Notes: generated from the letters alone by a model not told the origin. Shown: positions 32,746 through 42,345, counted from the first letter of the stretch. The stretch is DNA of 64,000 nt from Sva-07 sp963743825 (GCA_963743825.1 CAVURC010000006.1:62001-126000), one strand, 5' to 3'. Translations and numbers: made by a program.

Positions 32746-33756
32746 ATGACGATCAGAGTCGGCATCAACGGTTTCGGACGCATCGGACGCAACTTCTTCC
32801 GTGCCGCCAAGGCGAGCGGGGCGGATTTCGACTTCGTGGCGGTGAACGACCTCGGGTCGATCGACACGATGGCGTACCTCCTCCAGTACGACTCGGTACT
32901 CGGGCGGTATCCGCAGAAGGTGTCGGCGACCAAGTCGAGCATCAAGGCGGGCAGCGACACCCTGCGCGTGCTCAGCGAGCGCAACCCGGCCGACCTCCCC
33001 TGGGGTGAACTCGGCGTCGACGTGGTGATCGAGTCGACCGGCTTCTTCAACACCCGTGACGCCGCGAGCGCGCATCTCGACGGCGGCGCGCCGCTGGTGA
33101 TCGTGTCGGCTCCCTGCACCAACGCCGACGCCACGTTCGTGTACGGCGTGAACCACAAGGACTTCCGGATCAGCCAGCACAAGGTGATCTCCAATGCCAG
33201 CTGCACCACCAACTGCTTCGTGCCGATGGTCAAGGTGCTCGACGACAACTTCGGTGTCGAGCAGGGCCTGATGACCACGATCCACTCGTACACGGGTGAT
33301 CAGAACCTCGTCGACGGACCGCACTCCGACCTGCGCCGCGCCCGCGCCGCGGCGATCAACATCGTGCCGACCTCCACGGGCGCGGCCCGTGCCACCTCAC
33401 TCGTGTTGGAGTCGATGAAGGGCAAGCTCGACGGCACCGCACTGCGAGTACCGACCCCGACGGGCTCGCTCACCGACTTCACCGCAACGCTGAAGAAGAC
33501 GGCCACGGTCGAGGCGATCAACGCAGCGTTCGCCGCTGCTGCGAAGAAGGAACTCAAGGGTGTGCTCAAGTACACCGAGGACCCGATCGTGTCGAGCGAC
33601 ATCGTCACCGACCCCCACTCGTGCGTGTTCGACGCCGGTCTCACGATGAGCATGGGCACGCTCGTGAAGATCAACGGCTGGTACGACAACGAGTGGGGTT
33701 ACTCGAACCGCCTCGTCGACCTCACGGCGTTCACCGGCGCCAAGGTCAAGCGCTGA
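32746..33756 (+). CDS. gap: Glyceraldehyde-3-phosphate dehydrogenase
   Basis: Glycolytic NAD-dependent enzyme, 336 residues, intact. The Rossmann start is RVGINGFGRIGRN, the catalytic cysteine lies in SNASCTTNC near residue 153, and the C-terminal WYDNEWGYSNR is diagnostic. First gene of a tight glycolytic operon: pgk starts 5 bases after its stop. A strong Shine-Dalgarno AGGAGG sits 9 bases before the ATG. Confidence 0.97.
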   Translation: MTIRVGINGFGRIGRNFFRAAKASGADFDFVAVNDLGSIDTMAYLLQYDSVLGRYPQKVSATKSSIKAGSDTLRVLSERNPADLPWGELGVDVVIESTGFFNTRDAASAHLDGGAPLVIVSAPCTNADATFVYGVNHKDFRISQHKVISNASCTTNCFVPMVKVLDDNFGVEQGLMTTIHSYTGDQNLVDGPHSDLRRARAAAINIVPTSTGAARATSLVLESMKGKLDGTALRVPTPTGSLTDFTATLKKTATVEAINAAFAAAAKKELKGVLKYTEDPIVSSDIVTDPHSCVFDAGLTMSMGTLVKINGWYDNEWGYSNRLVDLTAFTGAKVKR

Positions 33757-33761
33757 CCACG

Positions 33762-34892
33762 ATGAGCGAGACCCCCATCCCGACACTCGAGGATCTGGAG
33801 GCGACGCTCGGTGATCTGAGCGGCAAGCGGGTGTTGGTGCGAACCGACTTCAACGTGCCGCTCGACGATGACGGGGCGATCACCGACGACTTCCGGATCC
33901 GCGCCGCACTGCCGACCATCGAATGGCTGGCCGAACGCGGTGCCACGGTGGTCACGGCGAGCCACCTCGGGCGACCGAAGGGGGCACCGGACCCGAAGTA
34001 CTCGATGGATCCGGTGCGCGCCCGCCTGGCCGAACTCGCCCCGGGTGTGGAGCTGCTCGAGAATCTCCGCTTCGACCCCGGCGAGACGGCCAACGATCCG
34101 GCCTTCGTGGCGACGCTCGTCGAGGGCATCGACGCCTACGTCAACGACGCGTTCGGGGCATCGCACCGGGCGCACGCCTCGATCGTCGGCCCGCCGCAGT
34201 TCGTCCCGTCGGCGATGGGCCGCCTCCTGCAGAAGGAGGTCGAAGTACTCCTCGGTCTGCGCAACAACCCGAAGCACCCGTTCGTCGCCGTGCTCGGTGG
34301 GGCGAAGATCTCCGACAAGCTCGGTGTCGTCGAGGCGCTGCTCGAGGTCGTCGATTCGCTCGTGATCGGCGGCGCGATGTGCTTCACGTTCTTCGCCGCG
34401 CAGGGCAACCCCATCGGCGACTCGCTGTTCGAGCCCGACCAGGTCGACACGTGCAAGCGATTGCTGGCACAGGCCGGGGCGAAGGGCAAGACCATTCACC
34501 TGCCGGAGGACATCACCGGCGTGGATGCACGCGGCGAGTACGCCACGTTCGGCACCCGGCTGCCCGACGGGGCCAAGGGGTTCGACATCGGCCCGGGGTC
34601 GGCTGCCGCGTTCACCGACGTGATCATGGATGCGCGCATGGTCTTCTGGAACGGGCCGATGGGAATGTTCGAGGACGAGCGCTTCGCCAACGGCACGCTG
34701 ACCGTCGCGCATGCGATGGCCGACACGAAGGCGTTCACGGTCGTCGGCGGCGGCGATTCCGCGGCGGCGCTCGCCCAGTTCAAGCTCGACGACGACGTCG
34801 ACCACGTCTCCACCGGCGGCGGCGCCAGCCTCGAACTCCTCGAGAACGGCGATCTCCCCGGGCTGGCAGCGCTACGAGAAGGAATCCGATGA
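33762..34892 (+). CDS. pgk: Phosphoglycerate kinase
   Basis: Transfers phosphate from 1,3-bisphosphoglycerate to ADP. 376 residues after ATG 33762. Signatures: RVLVRTDFNVPLD, SHLGRPKG, VNDAFGASHRAHAS, LGGAKISDK, the nucleotide-binding WNGPMGMFE and GGGDSAAA...STGGGASLELL. The stop overlaps the tpiA start (ATGA), indicating translational coupling. Confidence 0.97.
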   Translation: MSETPIPTLEDLEATLGDLSGKRVLVRTDFNVPLDDDGAITDDFRIRAALPTIEWLAERGATVVTASHLGRPKGAPDPKYSMDPVRARLAELAPGVELLENLRFDPGETANDPAFVATLVEGIDAYVNDAFGASHRAHASIVGPPQFVPSAMGRLLQKEVEVLLGLRNNPKHPFVAVLGGAKISDKLGVVEALLEVVDSLVIGGAMCFTFFAAQGNPIGDSLFEPDQVDTCKRLLAQAGAKGKTIHLPEDITGVDARGEYATFGTRLPDGAKGFDIGPGSAAAFTDVIMDARMVFWNGPMGMFEDERFANGTLTVAHAMADTKAFTVVGGGDSAAALAQFKLDDDVDHVSTGGGASLELLENGDLPGLAALREGIR

Positions 34893-35659
34893 CACGACGT
34901 CCGCTCATCTCCGGCAACTGGAAGATGAACCTCAACCACTACGAGGCGATCCAGACCGTCCAGAAGCTGTCGTATCTCGTGCCGAAGGAGACGCTCGAGG
35001 CGGTCGACGTCAGCATCCATCCTCCGTTCACGGACATTCGCAGCATCCAGACGGTGATCGAGAGCGAGGACTTCGACTTCCACCTCGGAGCACAGCACTG
35101 TCACTGGGAGGATTCGGGCGCTCTGACGGGTGAGGTGTCGCCCGCCTTCCTCGCCAAGCTCAACGTCGTCTATGTGATCGTCGGACACTCCGAGCGACGC
35201 GAGATCTTCGGTGAGACCGACGAGATGGTGAACCGCAAGGTTGCCGCCATCCAGGCGCACGGCATGACTCCCATCGTGTGCTGCGGCGAGACGCTCGGCG
35301 AACGTGAGGCGGGGGAGACCGAATCGAAGGTGCTCGGCCAGATCGAGGCCGGGCTCGCCGGTCGCACGAACGAACAGATCGCGTCGCTCGTGATCGCCTA
35401 CGAGCCCATCTGGGCGATCGGTACCGGCAAGACCGCCACCTCCGACGATGCGCAGACCGTGTGCGCCGCCATTCGCGGCAAGATCCGCGAGCTGACCGAC
35501 GACGCGACCGCTGATGCCGTTCGTATCCAGTACGGCGGATCGGTCAAGGCGTCCAACGCCACCGAGCTGATGGGGCAGCCCGACATCGACGGCGCCCTCG
35601 TCGGCGGGGCCAGCCTCGACCCCGACGAGTTCGCCAAGATCGTCCAATTCGACACCTGA
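34889..35659 (+). CDS. tpiA: Triosephosphate isomerase
   Basis: Interconverts dihydroxyacetone phosphate and glyceraldehyde 3-phosphate. 256 residues: substrate lysine in SGNWKMNLN, catalytic histidine in GHSERR, catalytic glutamate in AYEPIWAIGTGKTA, phosphate loop YGGSVKASN. Last gene of the gap-pgk-tpiA operon, followed by a hairpin. Confidence 0.97.
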   Translation: MTRRPLISGNWKMNLNHYEAIQTVQKLSYLVPKETLEAVDVSIHPPFTDIRSIQTVIESEDFDFHLGAQHCHWEDSGALTGEVSPAFLAKLNVVYVIVGHSERREIFGETDEMVNRKVAAIQAHGMTPIVCCGETLGEREAGETESKVLGQIEAGLAGRTNEQIASLVIAYEPIWAIGTGKTATSDDAQTVCAAIRGKIRELTDDATADAVRIQYGGSVKASNATELMGQPDIDGALVGGASLDPDEFAKIVQFDT

Positions 35660-35665
35660 CCAAAC

Positions 35666-35692
35666 GAGACGCGGGGTCTGACGCCGCGTCTC
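35666..35692 (+). terminator. Hairpin after tpiA, probable terminator
   Basis: GAGACGCGG and CCGCGTCTC pair over 9 bp around a 9-nt loop, starting 6 bases after the tpiA stop. Only a weak T stretch (CATT) follows, as is common for actinobacterial terminators. Confidence 0.55.
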
Positions 35693-35731
35693 ATTCTGGG
35701 GGGCTGCTACCCCTTGGTAACCCGGCGCTGC

Positions 35732-35772
35732 TATGGTCGGGTGCTTCGAACCACCGGGGAGGGGGTTCGAAG
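35732..35772 (+). promoter_or_regulatory. Putative promoter and 5'-end hairpin of the peptide ABC operon
   Basis: TATGGT (35732-35737) is a -10 candidate. Transcription from it would begin at about 35744, which is exactly the start of a 9-bp hairpin (CTTCGAACC 35744-35752, GGTTCGAAG 35764-35772). A stem at the very 5' end would shield the mRNA from decay. This is inference; no -35 with proper spacing is evident. Confidence 0.4.
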
Positions 35773-35862
35773 AGATTGACCCGTGGTCGAACGCCGGCAT
35801 GCCGGGCGGTTCCCGCTACACCACGCTTCCCACTTTCATCCAATTACCAGGAGGACACATAC

Positions 35863-37740
35863 GTGAACACGACACGACGGGGCTCCAAGCTCCTCGCACT
35901 CGTCGCTGCCTCGGCCATCATCTTCGCAGCCTGTGGCAGCGACGACGATGGCGGTTCGAGCAGTGGCGATTCGACACCCGCCGGTGAAACCGAGACCACC
36001 GAAGCCGAAACCGAGACCACCGAAGGCGCAGCGGTCGAGGGCGCCGACGGAGGCACCTTGATCTGGGCACACGAGCAGGAACCACCGGACCTGCACCTCG
36101 ACGACCCCGAGAACAACCTCTCGATCGTCTCGTGGATCCGCTCCGCGCTCATCGAGGGTCTGTACGGCATCTCCGGTTCGACGGAGTACTACCCCGAACT
36201 GCTCGCGAGTGAAGCCGAGATCACCGAGAACGCCGATGGTTCCGTCACCGGCGTGTACACGCTGCGCGACGGTCTCGTCTGGAGCGATGGTGACGACCTC
36301 ACCGCCGACGATGTCAAGTTCACGTTCGACGCCTTGATGGCGACCGACGGTGTCGACGAAGAGGGCGAGCCCGCCTACGTCTACCTGCTCGGCAGCCGCG
36401 TGGGCTACGACACGGTCACCGACTTCACCGTCGACAGCCCGACCCAGTTCACCGTGACCTGGTCGGAGTTCTTCGCCGGCTACCCGGCGGTGCTCACCGA
36501 GATCTATCCGATGCACGTGTTCTCGGCCGATCCGGTCGAGGCCGCCGCGGAATTGAACGACGCGCTGCGCGAGTGGAAGCTCGCCGACGGCACGACCATC
36601 CCGTCGTCCGGTCCGATGAACTTCGACTCGTGGGAGAAGGGCGTCCAGATGAACCTGCTGCGCAACGACACCTACCACGGCTCGAACAGCCCCGACGCCG
36701 TCAACAAGGGCGTCGCATACGTGGACGGCGTGCAGATCAACTTCGTCACCGACACCGATGCGCAGATCAACGCGCTGAAGGCCGGCGAAGCACAGATCAT
36801 CATGACCCAGCCGCAGCTGGCGTTCGAGGACCTCGCTTCGACCGAGGGCTTCACCGTCTCCAGCGAGCCCGGACCGGTCTTCGAGCACTGGGGTCTCAAC
36901 ACCCAGAACGTGCACCTGAAGAAGCCCGAAGTGCGTGAGGCGCTCGCATTCGCCATGAACAAGGCGGAAGTGATGGAGGGTCTGTACACGCCGTTGTTCG
37001 GCGACACACTGCCCGCCGAAGGCCTCGGCAACGTCTACTGGTTGTCGAACCAGACGCCGTACGTCGACCACGCCGGTGAGGCCGGTTATGGCGCCGGTGA
37101 TGTCGAGTCCGCGAAGGCAGCACTCGAGTCAGCCGGGTACGTGCTGAACGGCGATGGCCTCTACGAGCATCCCGAAGACGGTGTGCTGTCGCTTCGTGTC
37201 GGAACGACCGGTGGCAACCGCCTCCGTGAGATCCAGCAGGAACTGATCCAGGCCCAGATGAAGGAAGCCGGCATCGACATCGTCATCGACAACGTCGAAG
37301 GCGCCGATTACTTCAGCGCTCAGCCGTTCAGCGAGGACGCGCTGTTGTGCTCGTCGACCGCAGGTGCCGAGGGCAACTGTGGCGTCTGGGACATCGCCCA
37401 GTTCGCTTGGGTCGGTGGCCCGTGGCCCGGCGGTGGTACTCCGAACTACAGCATCGGTGTCGGCGAGAGCCCGTACGGATGGGACAACGCGGAGTTCAAC
37501 ACCAAGGCCGCCGAGTGTGACGCCACCATCGACGACGATGCCCGCGCCGAGTGCTACAACGTGCTCGACCAGTACGTGACCACACTCGAAGTGGATCCGA
37601 ACGGCCTGTTCCTCCTGCCGATCACGCAGAAGCCGTCGTTCTACGGTTACACCTCCGACCTCGCACAGGCAGGCGTCGCTCCCGACGCTCAGGGTGCCGG
37701 TCCGTTGACCAACGTCGCCGACTTCCAGTTCGCGAACTGA
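35863..37740 (+). CDS. Peptide/oligopeptide-type ABC transporter substrate-binding lipoprotein
   Basis: Extracellular solute receptor of the SBP_bac_5 (DppA/OppA) family, 625 residues. Lipoprotein signal with lipobox FAAC (Cys24), then a Ser/Thr/Glu-rich linker up to about residue 60. Family features: LRDGLVWSDGDDLTADDVKFTFD, and VREALAFAMNKAEVMEG near residue 360. GTG start with AGGAGG about 10 bases upstream. First gene of five (receptor, two permeases, two ATPases). Peptides are the likely cargo, but other solutes are possible in this family. Confidence 0.92.
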   Translation: MNTTRRGSKLLALVAASAIIFAACGSDDDGGSSSGDSTPAGETETTEAETETTEGAAVEGADGGTLIWAHEQEPPDLHLDDPENNLSIVSWIRSALIEGLYGISGSTEYYPELLASEAEITENADGSVTGVYTLRDGLVWSDGDDLTADDVKFTFDALMATDGVDEEGEPAYVYLLGSRVGYDTVTDFTVDSPTQFTVTWSEFFAGYPAVLTEIYPMHVFSADPVEAAAELNDALREWKLADGTTIPSSGPMNFDSWEKGVQMNLLRNDTYHGSNSPDAVNKGVAYVDGVQINFVTDTDAQINALKAGEAQIIMTQPQLAFEDLASTEGFTVSSEPGPVFEHWGLNTQNVHLKKPEVREALAFAMNKAEVMEGLYTPLFGDTLPAEGLGNVYWLSNQTPYVDHAGEAGYGAGDVESAKAALESAGYVLNGDGLYEHPEDGVLSLRVGTTGGNRLREIQQELIQAQMKEAGIDIVIDNVEGADYFSAQPFSEDALLCSSTAGAEGNCGVWDIAQFAWVGGPWPGGGTPNYSIGVGESPYGWDNAEFNTKAAECDATIDDDARAECYNVLDQYVTTLEVDPNGLFLLPITQKPSFYGYTSDLAQAGVAPDAQGAGPLTNVADFQFAN

Positions 37741-37761
37741 TCAACGCAATGTGATGTACTT

Positions 37762-37791
37762 GTCGGGGACCCGCTTCGGCGGGTCCCCGAC
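37762..37791 (+). terminator. Perfect 13-bp hairpin with TTCG loop between receptor and permease genes
   Basis: Bases 37762-37774 pair without mismatch with 37779-37791 around a TTCG tetraloop, the most stable RNA loop type. No T-tract follows. Placed 22 bases after the receptor gene, it probably stabilises the receptor mRNA's 3' end or terminates in part, giving more receptor than permease. Confidence 0.7.
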
Positions 37792-37832
37792 CGGTACTCC
37801 AACCCCGTTCGGCTCTTCCTGAAACGGCAACC

Positions 37833-38789
37833 TTGTTCGCATACATCACCCGTCGAGTGCTGGCAACCATCCCGTTGCTGATCATCGCGCTCTATCTCGT
37901 GTTCGTCGGCGTCTCGCTCACGTCGGATCCTCGAGCCGATTTCTACCTCTGCCTCCCGCGCTGCCAGGACGGCTTCGACCGCATCACCGAGGTGTACAAC
38001 CTCGATGTGCCGATCATCATCCGCCCGTTCGTGTGGTTCGGCGCTGTTCTTCGCGGTGATCTCGGCGATTCGAGCGCCCTGGGTGAGCCGGTGTGGGACA
38101 TCATCAAGGACCGCGGGTACAACACCGCACTGCTCGCCGTCCCCGCTTTTCTCATCAGCGCCGTCATTGCGCTGCTGCTTTCGGTCTACTCGGCCCGTCG
38201 GCCGTACACGAAGGGCGACTACTTCTTCACCGGCCTGGCGTTCCTGGGCCTCGCGTTCCCCTCGTTCGTGCTCGCCCTCCTCATCCAGAACGTCTTCGGC
38301 GTCCAGTTCGAGAACTGGTTCGGCGTGAAGCCGTTCAACACTGGTCGCAAGTCCGGCGACACCCCCCTCGAACTCCTGCGCGACATGGCGCTCCCGTTGC
38401 TCTGTCTTGTCATCTTGTCGATTTCAGCCGACTCACGATTCGGCCGCGCATCGATGCTCGAGACCCTCAACCAGGACTACATCCGAACAGCCCGCGCCAA
38501 GGGCCTCAGCGAGAAGACCGTCGTGTGGAAGCACGCCCTTCGCAACGGGATGATTCCCTTGGTCACACTCTGGGCACTCAGCCTGTCGGCGCTGCTCAGC
38601 GGCTCGATCGTGACCGAGTCGATCTTCTCGTGGCCGGGGCTCGGCCCGGCGTTCCTCCAGGCGCTGGGTGACACCGACCTCGATCTGATTCTGGGAATCG
38701 TGCTCTTCACCGGCATCATCACGGTGGTGTTCAACCTGGTCGCCGACGTGCTGTACGGCGTCCTCGACCCCCGGATCAGGCTCGGTTAG
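37833..38789 (+). CDS. ABC transporter permease (DppB/OppB type)
   Basis: 318 residues with about six membrane spans; N-terminal AYITRRVLATIPLLIIALYLVFV is the typical first span of this family. The EAA loop that contacts the ATPases is present (RTARAKGLSEKTVVWKHALRNGMIPL). The start is a TTG at 37833, chosen because MFAYITRR matches the family's beginning. It lies 41 bases after the hairpin and 6 bases before the next gene. Confidence 0.92.
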   Translation: MFAYITRRVLATIPLLIIALYLVFVGVSLTSDPRADFYLCLPRCQDGFDRITEVYNLDVPIIIRPFVWFGAVLRGDLGDSSALGEPVWDIIKDRGYNTALLAVPAFLISAVIALLLSVYSARRPYTKGDYFFTGLAFLGLAFPSFVLALLIQNVFGVQFENWFGVKPFNTGRKSGDTPLELLRDMALPLLCLVILSISADSRFGRASMLETLNQDYIRTARAKGLSEKTVVWKHALRNGMIPLVTLWALSLSALLSGSIVTESIFSWPGLGPAFLQALGDTDLDLILGIVLFTGIITVVFNLVADVLYGVLDPRIRLG

Positions 38790-38795
38790 GCGGCG

Positions 38796-39743
38796 ATGGC
38801 TGACACACTCGAAGGCCTCGAAACATCCTCGGGCCCACCCCAGAGAGTCCCGATCTTCATCCCCGGCGAGGTCGAGGGGCTCACATCAGCTCCGCAGTCG
38901 TTCGGTCGGCTCGCATGGCGACGATTCCGCCACCACAAGATGGCCATCTTCGGTGCGGTCGGTCTCGTGGCGATCATCGTGTTGTTCATCGTCGGTCCGA
39001 TGTTCTCCGATTTCGCCTTCGACGAGAGGAACATCGCCGACCGGCTCCAGGGACCATCCTTCACGCACTGGTTCGGCACCGACGAAATCGGCCGAGACCT
39101 GTTCGTGCGCACCGCACAGGGTGGCCGGTATTCCATCCTCATCGGATTCCTCGTCGCCATCATGGCGACCACCATCGGCACCATCCTCGGTGCCATCTCC
39201 GGGTTCTTCGGCGGCTGGACCGACGGCCTGATCTCGCAGTTGATCAACCTGTTCCTGATCGTGCCGGCGTTGATCGCTTTGTCGGTCTTCTCCCAGAACT
39301 TCGGACGCGACGCGATCGGGATGTCCATCATCCTGGCCCTGCTGCTCTGGACCCGCATCGCGAGAGTCGTGCGAGGCGTCGTGCTGTCGATCAAGGAGCA
39401 GGAATTCATCATGGCGGCACGCGCCGCCGGCGCCGGCAACACGCGCATCATCGTTCGCCATGTGCTGCCGAACGTGGTTGGGCAGATCGCAGTCGAGGTG
39501 ACGCTGTTGCTCGGGACCACCATCGTGCTGGAGAGCACTTTGTCGTTCCTCGGGCTCGGAGTCCAGCCGCCCAACGCGTCGCTGGGAACCTTGGTGGCTG
39601 ACGCGAAGGGCAGTATCGAGAGCGATCCGATCCGTGTGCTGATCCCGGGTTTCTGCATCGTCTGGATCGTGCTGTGCGTCAACTTCCTCGGTGATGGTCT
39701 GCGCGACGCACTCGATCCGCGTTCCAAGGACGAGCGGGGCTGA
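38796..39743 (+). CDS. ABC transporter permease (DppC/OppC type)
   Basis: 315 residues. It has the OppC-type N-terminus (FGRLAWRRFRHHKMAIFGAVGL), FGTDEIGRDLFVR, and an EAA loop (MAARAAGAGNTRIIVRHVLPNV). Partner of the preceding DppB-type permease; the two form the membrane channel. Confidence 0.93.
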   Translation: MADTLEGLETSSGPPQRVPIFIPGEVEGLTSAPQSFGRLAWRRFRHHKMAIFGAVGLVAIIVLFIVGPMFSDFAFDERNIADRLQGPSFTHWFGTDEIGRDLFVRTAQGGRYSILIGFLVAIMATTIGTILGAISGFFGGWTDGLISQLINLFLIVPALIALSVFSQNFGRDAIGMSIILALLLWTRIARVVRGVVLSIKEQEFIMAARAAGAGNTRIIVRHVLPNVVGQIAVEVTLLLGTTIVLESTLSFLGLGVQPPNASLGTLVADAKGSIESDPIRVLIPGFCIVWIVLCVNFLGDGLRDALDPRSKDERG

Positions 39744-39744
39744 G

Positions 39745-40740
39745 GTGAGCACCGAACCGTTGCTGTCAGTGCAGGACCTGAGCGTTTCGTTCAGGACGCC
39801 CGATGGGCTCGTTCGAGCCGTGATCGACGCGTCCTTCGAGATCCACCCCGGAGAAGTGCTCGCCGTCGTCGGTGAATCGGGATCCGGCAAGTCGGTGACT
39901 GCGTTGGCGCTGATGCGGCTCCACGCGAAGAACGCCGAGATCACCGGCGAGGTCCGTTTCCAGGGCCGCGACCTGCTGGGGATGAGCGACGACGAGATGC
40001 GGGCCATTCGTGGGAGTGACATCGCCATGGTCTTCCAGGATCCGATGACGGCGATGAACCCCGTGTTCAGTGTCGGCTCGCAGATCGTCGAGGTGATCCG
40101 ACTGCACAGCGGCGTCACCAAGCAGGGGGCGTGGGATCGTGCCGTCGACTTGTTGAACTTGGTCGGTGTTCCGGATCCCAAGGCTCGTGCGTCACAGTAT
40201 CCGCACGAGTTCTCGGGAGGGATGCGCCAGCGGGCGATGATCGCCATGGCCATCGCCAACGATCCCAAGCTGCTGATCGCCGACGAACCGACGACGGCGC
40301 TGGACGTCACGGTGCAGGCGCAGGTGATGGAGGTACTGCGAGACGTCCAGAGCGCGACAGGATCGGCGATGATGTTGATCACGCACGACCTGGGCGTCGT
40401 CGCCGGGAGCGCCGATCGGGTGCAGGTGATGTATGCCGGGCGAGTGATGGAGTCCGGGACGGTCGACGAGATCTTCTACGAAACGTCGAATCCGTACACG
40501 CGAGCGCTCCTCGATTCGATTCCGGATCTGGACGGCACCAAGGACACCCTGCTCCCGATTCCGGGTAACCCGCCGAGTTTGCTGAACCCTCCGTCGGGGT
40601 GTGCATTCCGCCCGCGGTGCCTGCACGCGGACGACGTGTGTGCCGAGTCGGTGCCGACACTCGACCCCGTCTCCGATGGTCATGCGAGTCGATGCCATCA
40701 CATGGCCGACCTGTTCATGCCTGGCGAGGTGGCGGTATGA
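39745..40740 (+). CDS. ABC transporter ATP-binding protein (DppD/OppD type)
   Basis: 331 residues. Walker A GESGSGKS near residue 41, Q-loop VFQDPMTAMNP, signature FSGGMRQR, Walker B LLIADEPTTALD, switch histidine ITHDLGVV. The C-terminal oligopeptide-transporter extension includes a Cys cluster (CAFRPRCLHADDVC) of the type shown to bind an iron-sulfur cluster in DppD/OppD. The GTG start lies one base past the permease stop; the stop overlaps the next ATG. Confidence 0.94.
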   Translation: MSTEPLLSVQDLSVSFRTPDGLVRAVIDASFEIHPGEVLAVVGESGSGKSVTALALMRLHAKNAEITGEVRFQGRDLLGMSDDEMRAIRGSDIAMVFQDPMTAMNPVFSVGSQIVEVIRLHSGVTKQGAWDRAVDLLNLVGVPDPKARASQYPHEFSGGMRQRAMIAMAIANDPKLLIADEPTTALDVTVQAQVMEVLRDVQSATGSAMMLITHDLGVVAGSADRVQVMYAGRVMESGTVDEIFYETSNPYTRALLDSIPDLDGTKDTLLPIPGNPPSLLNPPSGCAFRPRCLHADDVCAESVPTLDPVSDGHASRCHHMADLFMPGEVAV

Positions 40741-41807
40741 CCGGAATCGATGTTTCGGCTCCAGCGCGCACGCGCTCGGTGGCGGCCGGGCCCGGGTCGC
40801 CGCCCGTGTTGAGTGTGCGGAACCTCGTGAAGGAGTACCCGATCCGGGCGGGGGTGTTTCGGCGCCAGGTCGGATCGGTGAAGGCGCTGTCCAGCGTGTC
40901 GTTCGACGTGTTCGAGAACGAGACACTCGGCGTCGTCGGCGAGTCCGGATGTGGCAAGACGACGCTCGGACGGTCGATTCTGCGCCTGGTCGAGCCCACG
41001 TCGGGGACGGTGTTGTTCGGCGACGAGGACGTGACCACCGCCTCGAAACGGCATCTGCGCCAGCTTCGCAGCAAGTTGCAGATGGTCTTCCAGGACCCCT
41101 ACGCATCGCTGAACCCCCGCATGCCGATCGGTGACACCGTGAGTGAGCCCATGCGGATTCACGGCGTCAGCAAGAAGGAGGCCGCCGAGCGATCAGGCGA
41201 CCTTCTCGAACGAGTCGGACTTCTCGCCGAACACGGCAATCGCTACCCGCACGAGTTCTCCGGTGGACAGCGCCAGCGCATCGGAATTGCACGTGCGCTC
41301 GCGCTCCGTCCGAAATTGATCGTGCTCGACGAGCCCGTCTCGGCGCTCGACGTCAGCATCCAGGCCCAGGTCCTGAACTTGCTCGACGAGATCCAGGACG
41401 AGTTCCAGTTGAGCTACATGTTCATCGCACACGACCTCTCGGTCGTGCGGTACACGAGCGACCGCGTGGTCGTGATGTATCTCGGCTGTGTCGCCGAGAT
41501 AGCGGACAGCACGTCGCTCTACGAGTCGCCTGCTCACCCGTACACCCACTCGCTGCTGTCAGCCGTGCCCATTGCCGACCCTCGACGCGAGCGCAGCCGC
41601 GAGCGCATTCTGCTCCAGGGTGATGTGCCGAGCCCCGCGAACCCGCCGAGCGGCTGTCGTTTCCATCCCCGATGTCCATTGGCGCAGGATCGCTGTCGAC
41701 AAGAGGTGCCGGAACTCGTCGAGTTCGCCCCGGGCCACGAGGTTGCGTGCCACTTCCCGTTGGCCGCCGGCGAGTCGTTGCTCGAACGCGTCGCCGCTCT
41801 GTCCTGA
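40737..41807 (+). CDS. ABC transporter ATP-binding protein (DppF/OppF type)
   Basis: 356 residues. Walker A GESGCGKT, VFQDPYASLNPRM, signature FSGGQRQR, Walker B IVLDEPVSALD, IAHDLSVV, and C-terminal CRFHPRCPLAQDRC. ATG overlaps the stop of the preceding ATPase. Completes the importer; the two ATPases act as a heterodimer. Confidence 0.94.
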   Translation: MTGIDVSAPARTRSVAAGPGSPPVLSVRNLVKEYPIRAGVFRRQVGSVKALSSVSFDVFENETLGVVGESGCGKTTLGRSILRLVEPTSGTVLFGDEDVTTASKRHLRQLRSKLQMVFQDPYASLNPRMPIGDTVSEPMRIHGVSKKEAAERSGDLLERVGLLAEHGNRYPHEFSGGQRQRIGIARALALRPKLIVLDEPVSALDVSIQAQVLNLLDEIQDEFQLSYMFIAHDLSVVRYTSDRVVVMYLGCVAEIADSTSLYESPAHPYTHSLLSAVPIADPRRERSRERILLQGDVPSPANPPSGCRFHPRCPLAQDRCRQEVPELVEFAPGHEVACHFPLAAGESLLERVAALS

Positions 41808-41817
41808 CACCCCAATC

Positions 41818-42345
41818 GTGACCGACGCTGCGGAACAGCATCTCACGTTGCATTCCAGTTGGCACGGAATCGTGTTCAGCTACCTGGGGGCGGTGACGGT
41901 CCTGATCGCCGGGATCGTCTCGGTGGTGGGCTCGGAGGGTGCGGTGATCGCGGTCGTGTTGTTGATCGTCGGCTGCGTGTTGGTGGTCGGTGTGCTCGTC
42001 GACTACCCGATCTCGTCGAGGTTCAGTGCCGAAGGGGTGCAGCGCCGGCCGCTCCTGCGCCGTCAATTCCTGCCCTGGCAGTCGATCACGATCTCGAGGG
42101 CGCGACCGTCGCTGAAGTTGTCACAGCGCAGCTTTGCGCCCGGCGGGCTGGTCGCGGTGTTCGGGCGCCGACGCTATTTGCTGATCGACCAGGTCGAGTC
42201 CGGCGGGGAGTACGACCGTCTGGAAGCGTTGTGTCGGAGTTGGGGAGTCGATCTCCGACTGGGGATTCGACCGAGCGACGAGGTGGCACCGACCTGGTTG
42301 TACCGTCGTCAGCGGTGGGCACCGGACGACGCTGCTGACCGGTAG
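41818..42345 (+). CDS. Small membrane protein with PH-like domain
   Basis: 175 residues. Two adjoining membrane spans (FSYLGAVTVLIAGIVSVVG and AVIAVVLLIVGCVLVVGVLV) are followed by a soluble part with the bacterial PH-like look (FSAEGVQRRPLLRRQFLPW, ITISRARPS, LIDQVESGGEY). GTG start 10 bases after the ABC operon. The function is unknown. Its TAG stop falls inside the -10 box of secG. Confidence 0.6.
   Translation: MTDAAEQHLTLHSSWHGIVFSYLGAVTVLIAGIVSVVGSEGAVIAVVLLIVGCVLVVGVLVDYPISSRFSAEGVQRRPLLRRQFLPWQSITISRARPSLKLSQRSFAPGGLVAVFGRRRYLLIDQVESGGEYDRLEALCRSWGVDLRLGIRPSDEVAPTWLYRRQRWAPDDAADR

Noticed and set aside
35744..35772. Riboswitch upstream of the peptide transporter
   Set aside because: The structure is a single 9-bp hairpin without a conserved multi-helix core or anti-terminator.
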